DNA from: Owenia fusiformis
Taxonomy: Eukaryota > Annelida > Polychaeta > Sabellida > Oweniidae
Assembly (NCBI GenBank): GCA_903813345.2
Contig: CAIIXF020000011.1
Coordinates: 27,828,166 to 27,892,165 of the forward strand
Direction of reading: 5' to 3'
Length of the DNA stretch: 64,000 bases
The notes under the pieces are model-generated. The model did no database searches and was not told the origin of the DNA. It saw only the letters and a list, made by a program, of their open reading frames with translations. Positions 56,126 to 64,000 of the stretch are shown one piece after another. Positions within the stretch are counted from its first letter, which is position 1. Each line of letters opens with the position of its first letter. Both the position numbers and the translations under genes were made by a program.

Positions 56126-59100
56126 TTAGCGAGCCATTCTTATGGTCGATTGCATCTCGCTCAATGTCTTCTGACCTCTTGCTAAAGACATGCGAATGTC
56201 CATCTGAAAATACACATGTAGTCTCCTTAGAAAACTTGTCATCATCAATTTACTTTAAAAATATGTTCATTTATCATCTTAAAAATAAGTTAATTTATAT
56301 ACAACAAGGATGCCTTAGGAAACTCTTATTATACATAATTGCGTGCATTTTATTTACTTCAGTATCACAAAATTTGTGTTTAGTTCAAATGTCCAGACAG
56401 AGACAGATAAAGCAGTTCCTTCACTTTTTGAAAAATTGTACATAAAAATTGAGCAAATTACTGTTCATATGATTGAATAAACTTAGATGCTTCAAGTTGA
56501 AAGATGATCTGAAAGACTGTGCCATCTTGTAGGGAATTCTTACCTGATCGGTTAACTGCTTGTTCTGCTGAAAATCTGTTCTCGCCCAATCTTTCAAATA
56601 TTTCTGTTGACTTGGATCCTCAACCTCACGAATCACTCGCAGAATTTGTCGATATAGGTTCAGCACTTCTCTGCGTAACATGAACTGAAAGCAATACATA
56701 ATAGACATCATAAAAAGGCAATAATAACATATCAAGTACATCGATAACACTCGGTAACAGTAAACATTATAAGCCTGTAAGTGTGCCTTTGTGATACCCC
56801 GGCCCAAATGATGGACCGATCAGCTAAAGTAATGCTTACCCTAATAAGCATTTGAATACTCGGACGTTTCACACATTTCTGAAGTTGACCCAAATCTTGG
56901 ATAGGAAGGCCCGGGTCGGATCAAAAACAAGTCAAAAAGTTGCCTGACCCTGTCTTACATCTGTTGATTATCCCTGTTTATAACTGATTCAAGAGCATGG
57001 CACTGAACAAACCTATATGCTTATTTGTTATTTGTTAAGTTGTTGGTTGGGTAACATGTTCATGACGTCACAAATGATGCGAAGAATCTTTAAACCAATC
57101 AATGAAGTCTGTATTAATTGTTTGATTAGTTGTTGATGTGGCAAATACGTGTCTGATGTCCAAGTGATTGCATCATATTCTATTTTATATATATCATATT
57201 TATTTATTGATAAATTTAAAAAAATACAATAATGATGTTTTAATTTGAGGTCAAAGTCCGGAAATTTGATCAACTGATTTAAATCACGTTTTAAAGAGGT
57301 GAAGAAGTGAATAATTCCAGGAGCAAACGTGATCAATGGTTCGACGTCTCCCACAAGGTAGTCGCTACGCTCTTACAGTCGAAACAGAATTGTTTGTGAC
57401 TACTTTGAATTTAAAAATAAGCAATCAAATGACCATATTGAAACAGTTTATGTAAAAATAGAAACATTTATATTTATCCTAACTTTTGTATATTTTAGTT
57501 TGTTTTCTAGTTTAGCTGTCATATCTGTGTCCTCTTATATTTTGATACTTCTCTGCCATGTTATTTTCGGAAAAATTAACATGGCTGAAACTCCCTAAAT
57601 TACAAAAGGCCACAGCTTTGCTGCACATTATACATTACTATCTGAAACAGGGGCGTAGGAAGGTGTAAATTCAACACTACGCCAAAAATATGAAAAAATT
57701 GTGTCAAATCTTTGATATCAAAATGCCTATTTTATGTTCGTAAAACGTGATTTTTATGGTAATACCTGTTACGCGGTAAACACGATACAAAAATATGTCA
57801 TATTCCGCAACGAATATGGCATATTCACTTGCGGTGTATGCCAGATTCACCTGCGGTATATGGCATACACACTAACCAATGAGAACATGATACGGAAGTA
57901 CGCAATTGTCAATTGCATCGATTGAACGAATAAGTAAAATTTAATAAATTATGATAATGATTACTGAATCAACAGTACTGTGTATCGAATATATTAACTT
58001 AGCAGAAGTATCAGTCACCAATCTCATGTAATAGACTTACTCAATCAATCCAGGATTCATATATTAGTACTTGACGCACTAACTATATTGGTAATCCAGC
58101 GTAGTTATACATTTAGAGTCGACTCTCGCAACCAATCAAATCAAAGCTTTCTGTATCACGTTTTCACCTGCGGTATATGTCATATTCACCTGCGGTGTAT
58201 GGCATATTCCGCAAGTGAGTATGACATATTCCGCAGGTGAGTATGGGGTATTCACTGAAATCAATATATCGCATATTCACTGCGGAATATCGCATACTCA
58301 CTTGCGAAATATGCCATATACCGCAGGTGAGTATGGCATATTCACCCGTATCACAAATACCGCGCAACCATGAATATATGCCATATACCGCGTAACAATA
58401 CCTTTCTAATGTGCTTAAAATGTTCGAATGTTTTTCATCATATAAAATCACCATGGAAAGCCGATCTTTTAAATCTCGACAATACAGATTAAAGAAAATA
58501 GTATGATCAATAGAAACATGTCCGTGATCAATGATACAACTAACTCTAACCTTTTTTATAACACTAATTCGCAAACCCCCCTCAACAAAGGTCAACGTGA
58601 TATTTTGTGGTAAATTGTTAATTTCCTTTCAAAAGAATTAAATGTGCCTAAATAGTTTATTTCCTAAAATAATAGTCTATTATCTTTCAAATGAAATAAC
58701 AATTAGGGTAATTGCTTTCCTAGAACTGAAGTTATGTACTTTCGAATTTAGCAGGCATCACGAAAACTCATTAAAATCAGTGGAACACGTAACTGAATAA
58801 ATAACAAGTTCAAGTTCAACTTGTTTTTGTCTTTAACATTATATTTCAAGAAGTACTACAAATAACAATAACAATTAGTGATTTAGTAAGATAATAGATA
58901 AATGCTGACTTATTATTGTTTCAATATAAATTCGGTCCTTGCTTTTCGCTAGCAACCACATAGCAACGGAATATAAATTGAATTGGTGAAATTGAAAAAT
59001 CGGGGGTAGGGGAAAATAAAAAAAACTACATCTTATATTGGGAGAGGTTTATGATTATAATTCTGGTACCACAGTTTACATAAGCATTACGGAACATGGA

Positions 59101-61038
59101 CAAAAATTAACCAAAATCGATTTTCATGAAATAAAGCATGTTGGAAAGAGAATTCAATCTGTTAAATGAGCACTATCTACCAAACACATAATGATTAAAA
59201 TGCATTTTCTACACTATTAGAAACAATGTGACTATCAATATTTTACGAATTTCATTTTTATTGGCTTAAACATCCGACTGTCATAGCTTTGCCCCTCTAC
59301 CCCCAATCACCTTGATTCTTACGCCAAAAAGTGCCATTTATCTGTGGCCGAAGCTAGAAAATAACAGAGGCACAAAAAACTTGCAAAAAGTACTATTGAA
59401 AAGATGGAACATAATGGTGTCCAAAAACATGTCTTTAGTGTGCTCGAGATCACAAACTTGGCAATTTATTAACAATGAGGAAATATGACTAAAGAACATA
59501 GGGAAATTAATAAGCTTCTTTATTCTAGCTTTTCAACACTACGCATTGGCGTTTTGGCGTACATTGTTCCTACGCCACTGTGAAATATACAAAAGTTAGG
59601 ATAAATATAAATGTTTCTATTTTTACATAAACTGTTTCAATATGGTCATTTGATTGCTTATTTTTTAAATTCAAAGTACTCACAAACATTTTTGTTTTGA
59701 CAATACTTGACAATGGGCTGCCTTCTTCAGAGGAGACCTCGAGAAAAAGTATGGAGACTTGTGTGTTTTTCTATTTCAGGATAACATTACATTGCCTTCT
59801 TTTAGAATTTTTTTCATGGCCTGAGTTCGTCGCTAACATGCTAAATATAAGAGTTAGCTGATGTTTGATGTTTGATCTTCTAAAGGTTAGAACCCGAATC
59901 TTAATGAAACCATATCACCTTTGTTGCGTCTATGATGATGCATAAACACAGCATTTGATAGAAATTAGTGTAAATGCTTTTCCGACTTTTTCATTTTTCA
60001 TCAATGTTGACTTCCGGGAAGGCGTTGTAGTTATCACGAAATAACGCATTGACCCTTGAACTTTACTTTGTTGACGTGTCAACCAAGCATGTCTGGTGTG
60101 AAAATTAAAAGAATATTAAGCAATGTTCTACATCCGCCAAGCTAAGTGAAGTAGCCAATATTTAAAATTACCAATTTCAAGTGAAGTACAAAACGAACGA
60201 AACTGCGTGATCTACACTCCCACTATTCGTCTGAACGAAATGCTACGTAGAAATATGAGCCATCTGCTGTATTAGTCGATTAATAGAGTAAGACCTGTTG
60301 GTGATGCTTTATAATTTAGACCAAAACATTGAAGAACAAACGAACCTGTAAATCGTGAAAACAACGAACAAATATTCGGTTTTCACATATGTTCGGTAAT
60401 TTTTCGTATTGAAACTTCCGGAACTTACAAGGAAATCATTCATTTTCACGGTCCATGATTTACCTCTTGGATGTTGTGGCAAATGCTCCATGGTTGACGG
60501 AACAAAGGTGATATGGTTTCATTAAGATTCGGGTTCTAACCTTTAGAAGGTAAGTCGACTCCCAAACGTCAGCTAACTCTTATATTTAGCATGTTAGCGA
60601 CGCTCTTATATTTAGCATGTTAGCGACGAACTCAGGCCATGAAAAACATTCGAGTATTTCGGCAATCCAGTAGATATTGTTGAGAAATTTGGAGAAACTT
60701 GGAAAATTGAAAAGGCAGTCATTTCCTTGAAATATCAGCATTTCCTGGAATTACCATTGACCTCTAGAACCGGGTTTACGTTAGAGGATAGATGTGGTCA
60801 GAAATCTGGAGAAATCAGGAATATTATGGGTGGGCGATAATATGTGATATATAATAATTTTCGGTCAAAACATCCCAGAGCATACATTATTCTTTAGTTA
60901 CATGGCGATACTAGATATGAAATGTTGTACTATATATTTGGGAATATAGTGGAATGTTTACTTTCCTTACATGATAGTCGATATGATTGTAATTACCTGT
61001 TTTAGAGACAGTGCATTTTTAGGAAGTCTGGATGCCAT
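56126..61038 (-). CDS. LYRM2: LYRM2, LYR motif-containing protein 2
   Basis: Three exons on the minus strand, 61038-60997, 56684-56544 and 56203-56126, all GT-AG and all phase 0, encode 86 residues (human 88). The first exon reads MASRLPKNALSLKQ, matching the family start (LPPATLTLKQ). The second carries the LYR motif in LRREVLNLYRQILRVIREVE, then KYLKDWARTDFQQNK. The third reads MDIRMSLARGQKTLSEMQST and ends IRMAR-stop. LYR proteins act in mitochondria, binding the acyl carrier protein and helping assemble respiratory complexes and Fe-S enzymes; LYRM2 is linked to complex I. Intron 1 (4.3 kb) carries a TIR transposon and two large inverted duplications. The gene is co-oriented with TYW3. Confidence 0.93.
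57648..59580. mobile_element. 1.9-kb TIR element (CAGNGGCGTAGGAA ends)
   Basis: The left end CAGGGGCGTAGGAA and right end TTCCTACGCCACTG are inverted, with TGAAA on both sides (57643-57647 and 59581-59585). Near the ends lie inverted TTCAACACTACGC blocks. The interior has the CACCTGCGG/TATGGCATA array and AT-rich sequence, with no transposase frame. Confidence 0.7.
57794..58400. repeat. Array of alternating-orientation CACCTGCGG / TATGGCATA motifs
   Basis: Two clusters (57794-57870 and 58155-58400) repeat TATTCACCTGCGGTATATGG and its complement CCATATACCGCAGGTGAATA in mixed orientation. Roughly ten core CACYTGCGG sites alternate with palindrome-like TATGCCATA segments. Confidence 0.7.
59811..60650. 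repeat. ~120-bp inverted repeat pair with 600-bp spacer
   Basis: The left arm (59811-59930) has TTCATGGCCTGAGTTCGTCG and AGGTTAGAACCCGAATCTTA. The right arm (about 60498-60650) is its complement. In the right arm a 24-bp piece (CTTATATTTAGCATGTTAGC…) is tandemly doubled. Confidence 0.75.
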
Positions 61039-61294
61039 TTGCCTCGTTTTCGATAATCGTGAACGGAAATGAAAGAGGAAGTGCAAAATCGACTTATTTT
61101 ATCATTGCAGCCCTTCGCAGGTTGATGTGGTGAGTATTTACATGATGTATAAGTTACACTGCAGTTCAATTTCCCCTTGTTACAATCTGACTTCCCCTCG
61201 ATACAGTCCTACTTCCCCTACAGTTTGGAACATTGACAGGTGGATTTTCTATCACCATTTCCTAGATCTAACCATAATTAGGCTAGATATCTAG

Positions 61295-61435
61295 TCTACC
61301 ACCATACCACAGTCATGGCAGGCCTAGCAACCATTACCACGGCCATGACAGGCCTTACAACCATTGTCACGGTCATATCAGTTACCACAGTCATGGCAAG
61401 CCTTGCAACCATTGTCACAGTCATATCAGGGTTTA
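61295..61435. repeat. Short minisatellite (3 units)
   Basis: Repeats of ACCACAGTCATGGCAAGCCT, then TGCAACCATTGTCACAGTCA, of about 40-60 bp with variation. Confidence 0.6.
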
Positions 61436-61570
61436 GGTACAGCTGGAAAATAACATTTTGGTAAAAAATTGCTATACATGTACCTGCACATGTTATTTTC
61501 TGGTACAAAATAAAGTATGAAGGCATGTGTGTATTTCCTTGCTTTTTTCAGGAAAGTATCATTACACTGT

Positions 61571-62064
61571 CAGGCCTGTCAACTGTCCCGCAATTTGCGT
61601 ATTTGTCACGCATTTGCTGAAGAATTTGAAGTCACGCCAGTTATTTTTGCGTGACAGAAAATGTCACGCAAATACGCATTTTACCTGGTAATTGTCAAGC
61701 AAAAATATTTCTGTAGAAAATTTTCTAAAAAAGATCGTCTACACAGCAAAAATACGAACGACGGGAAAAAAACGTACGCATTTCGTTCGGACTTTTCACG
61801 CGAATTACGGATATGTCACGCATTCCGTTCGAAATTTTTCGTACCTACCCCCCCCCCCCGTTGATGGATGTTCGAAACACGAGCGTAGCGAGCGCGAAAA
61901 ATTTGAGGTGTTCAAAATTTGGCAAGATGTAATAAAATTTAAACCAAGGTGTTCAAAATTTGGATCAAGGTGTTCAGATTTGGACCAAGGTGTCCACATT
62001 TTGAGGGGAGGTGTTCAACATTTCCAAGTCACTCATGTTAGGTGTTCCCAAGTTGACAGGCCTG
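61571..62064 (+). mobile_element. CAGGCCTGTCAACT family, copy D (494 bp)
   Basis: TIRs CAGGCCTGTCAACTGTCC and …AAGTTGACAGGCCTG are flanked by CACTGT (61565-61570 and 62065-62070). A C-tract lies at about 61848-61859. Confidence 0.85.
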
Positions 62065-62070
62065 CACTGT

Positions 62071-62811
62071 CTACTTTTAGTAAACCTGGAAACAGGTCAA
62101 TGGTAGCTCCTGTGTTGTCTGGAAACTTTGAAAGAAAATTTGGAAAAATAGAAAGTGTGAAATATCAGAATTTCCTGGAGTTCCCATTGAACATCTTTTG
62201 GTTTTAGGGGCCCAAAAGTTTATATATTTTAGTTTAATATATTTCTGGATACTAGGCTCATCAAGTATCCTGAAATATCCATAATTCAGATTTTGTTGAA
62301 AGGTGGGAACTTGGAGTATCCACAAATATTCTTTCAAGAATATTGCCTGATATTTGAAGTATCGGTATATTTTAGGACATTCCAGAATACTACAAATATC
62401 TGGGATTTGGGATCTGTACGGAAACTATTGGATACTATACCATTTTTACCAAAATAAAAAATGTTGATGTTTTTTTGGCCCACCTTATATTTAGCCTAAT
62501 TCCCAATTAAAGCAAATCTATGATTATGTATCATTCCAGCTTCAGTCCACTTGTTCAGTGTTAACACCATTTTACCATTAATCATTTAATTGATCAGATT
62601 TACCATAATACATGCAGAAAAATCAAATGGCTGAAATCAAGACTGACTGGTTCCGCAATTGAGTTTAAATTAAATTAGATGAACATAACACATGGTTCTG
62701 TTTTATAGTTCTGGTAGCTGACATTTCTGCATTTGTGAAGAAGGAATAAAAATCAAAAATAAGATACAATTGATGCCTTGTACTTTACATGATATCATAT
62801 TCTTCTTTCAG
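62071..62811. other. Upstream flank/intron of the ankyrin gene
   Basis: A stretch at about 62110-62200 (GAAATATCAGAATTTCCTGG…) resembles 60700-60790 and is probably a dispersed repeat. The pyrimidine tract TTCTTCTTTCAG ends at 62811 and is used as the acceptor of the next exon. Confidence 0.4.
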
Positions 62812-62828
62812 AATTGATAACATATGGG

Positions 62829-64000
62829 ATGGCAGAGCCAAAAACATCGTACATTTACTGCCCAAGATCTCCTAGTTACAGTCCAGCATCCCCTAGTAAC
62901 AGTCAAACACCACCTAGTCTGAATTCACCCCTCCCATATAGGCGTCCAGGATCAAGTGAAACTTTCTGGAGAAAATCAGGACTGTCATATTCCGCTTATG
63001 AGTGCCCATATGACTTGACACTGACTGAAGATAGTGAGAATAGGGAAACCCAGGAGACCTGTCAACTTGCAACTGATGGCAATGGGGAGACCTGTCATTT
63101 TGCAACTGATGACCATGTGGAGATCCAAGGGACCTGTCAACTTCCAACTGATGAGGAAGTATACAATATTATCATACAGCAAGATGTGCAAAAACTTCAA
63201 GAACTAATAGATAATGGCCTTAATGTGAACCATAAACTTAAATTGCGGCAAACCATTATAATAATAGACACAGTCCCTGGCAATCGAGTACCATTAACAA
63301 ACTGTACTTTATTGATTGCTGCTATTAGCACCCAAAAGGAAGAAATTGTTGCATGTCTTATCAAAAATAACTGTGATATTCAGGTGCGGGCGAAGCTGAC
63401 TGACTAATACTTATTTTGAAGATGGAATGCCATTATGTAGAGCGCCGTTACTTCAAGCAATGGAACGCAACAATCCTCGTATATTCAGGATGCTCCTGGA
63501 GGCTGGTGCAAGAATCACATTTGTTGGGGACATGAGGAATATTTTTCAATGTTTACCGAGTGTTCTAGCACGATATATGATTGATGAACTATCTTCATTT
63601 AAGCTTGTTGAATTCATAGAAATATTAGTAGACTGTTATGAGGATATCGTGAATGAGCCAATGCAGGTTGGCAATCAGGTTTATTACCTCCTTCATCATG
63701 TAGCCTTTTATGATAATTTCAAGTTGGCTGAACTTTTACTCCAGAATGGCGCTATTGTTGATGTTGTCACCTATGTTGGTGATTGTACTCCGTTACATCT
63801 GGCGGTACTCCTGAACCATACAGAAATGACACGGTTATTGCTAAAACATGGTGCCGATCCCAATGCATTATGGGATGGGGATGTGGATATGGAAAGGGTC
63901 CTACTAAGTGATCACGATTTAATGGACTGTGATATAAGCAGGATGAAAGCTGTGCAGAAAACACGATACAATCGTGAGATCTTTTCTGAAATGTTAAACA
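62829..64000 (+). pseudogene. Ankyrin-repeat protein gene, frameshifted, open to the window end
   Basis: After an acceptor at 62811 the frame opens; the first ATG (62829, purine at -3, G at +4) begins MAEPKTSYIYCPRSPSYSPA. A Ser/Pro region follows (SPSYSPASPSNSQTPPS), then three ETCQLATD-like repeats. The first ankyrin repeats come next (VQKLQELIDNGLNVNHKL; CTLLIAAISTQKEEIVACLI). The frame stops at 63405-63407. The other frame continues without stops to the window edge, with LLQAMERNNPRIFRMLLEAG, LHHVAFYDNFKLAELLLQNG and CTPLHLAVLLNHTEMTRLLL followed by KHGADPNA. The shift coincides with a 4-bp tandem duplication in CTGACTGACT (63397-63406), so a 4-bp gain explains it. It could be a pseudogene, a null allele or an assembly error. 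Upstream exons were not found. Confidence 0.75.

Larger units (their letters stand above)
57391..59698. repeat. ~105-bp inverted repeat flanking a TIR transposon
   Basis: The left arm (about 57391-57497) contains AATAAGCAATCAAATGACCA and AACATTTATATTTATCCTAA. The right arm (about 59583-59698) is its near-exact complement. The transposon at 57648-59580 lies between the arms, touching the right arm but 150 bp from the left. Confidence 0.7.

Noticed and set aside
60309-60491. First exon of LYRM2 (MEHLPQHPRG… frame ending at a donor)
   Set aside because: The frame 61038-60997 gives MASRLPKNALSLKQ, which matches the family N-terminus and phase far better.

Overview
The window is eukaryotic and almost certainly from a marine invertebrate animal. 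It is AT-rich, has many-exon genes with GT-AG introns, very repeat-rich introns, tRNA-derived SINEs, a CR1/L2/Jockey-type LINE, numerous TIR elements and minisatellites. A universal-stress-protein gene and stand-alone NHL proteins beside conserved animal genes (HACE1, TYW3, LYRM2) suggest a lophotrochozoan such as a bivalve mollusc, or another non-vertebrate animal. This placement is inference; no species can be named.

Layout. 1-307: last exon of an NHL-repeat gene (+). 1946-19673: HACE1 (-), 17 exons assembled here by conservation and splice phase. They cover the start codon, ankyrin repeats, linker and most of the HECT domain up to the window edge. A secreted protease-like gene (VWC, TSP1, trypsin-like and TSP1 domains) lies on the + strand inside a HACE1 intron (4185-5940). 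21232-23053: a 400-residue NHL protein (+), divergent from HACE1. 27552-50673: universal stress protein gene (+), four exons with a 19-kb first intron that has collected most of the repeats in the window: nested DNA transposons, a LINE with an intact RT frame, and 15-, 25- and 69-bp minisatellites. 55248-55949: TYW3 (-), intronless. 56126-61038: LYRM2 (-), three exons. 62829-64000: an ankyrin-repeat gene (+) broken by a 4-bp frameshift.

Most interesting signal. In HACE1 the edges of exons, including their splice sites, have been tandemly copied at least four times. The acceptor plus 5' part of exon 11 is present eight times (78-bp period, in frame, mostly open). The 3' end and donor of the same exon seed an array of about 23 donor-like motifs. 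The 3' edge and donor of exon 17 are copied four more times (92-bp period), each copy with a new in-frame stop. The exon 3 donor edge is duplicated and split by a transposon. Exon 11 is therefore flanked on both sides by arrays of its own splice sites. This could produce length-variable HACE1 linkers or act as splice-site decoys.

Other notable items are a four-copy TIR family with 6-bp target duplications and a poly-C core, a PIF/Harbinger-like element with two convergent TATA boxes, a 2.1-kb TIR element inserted frame-neutrally in the LINE, and an array of alternating-orientation CACCTGCGG motifs inside a transposon.
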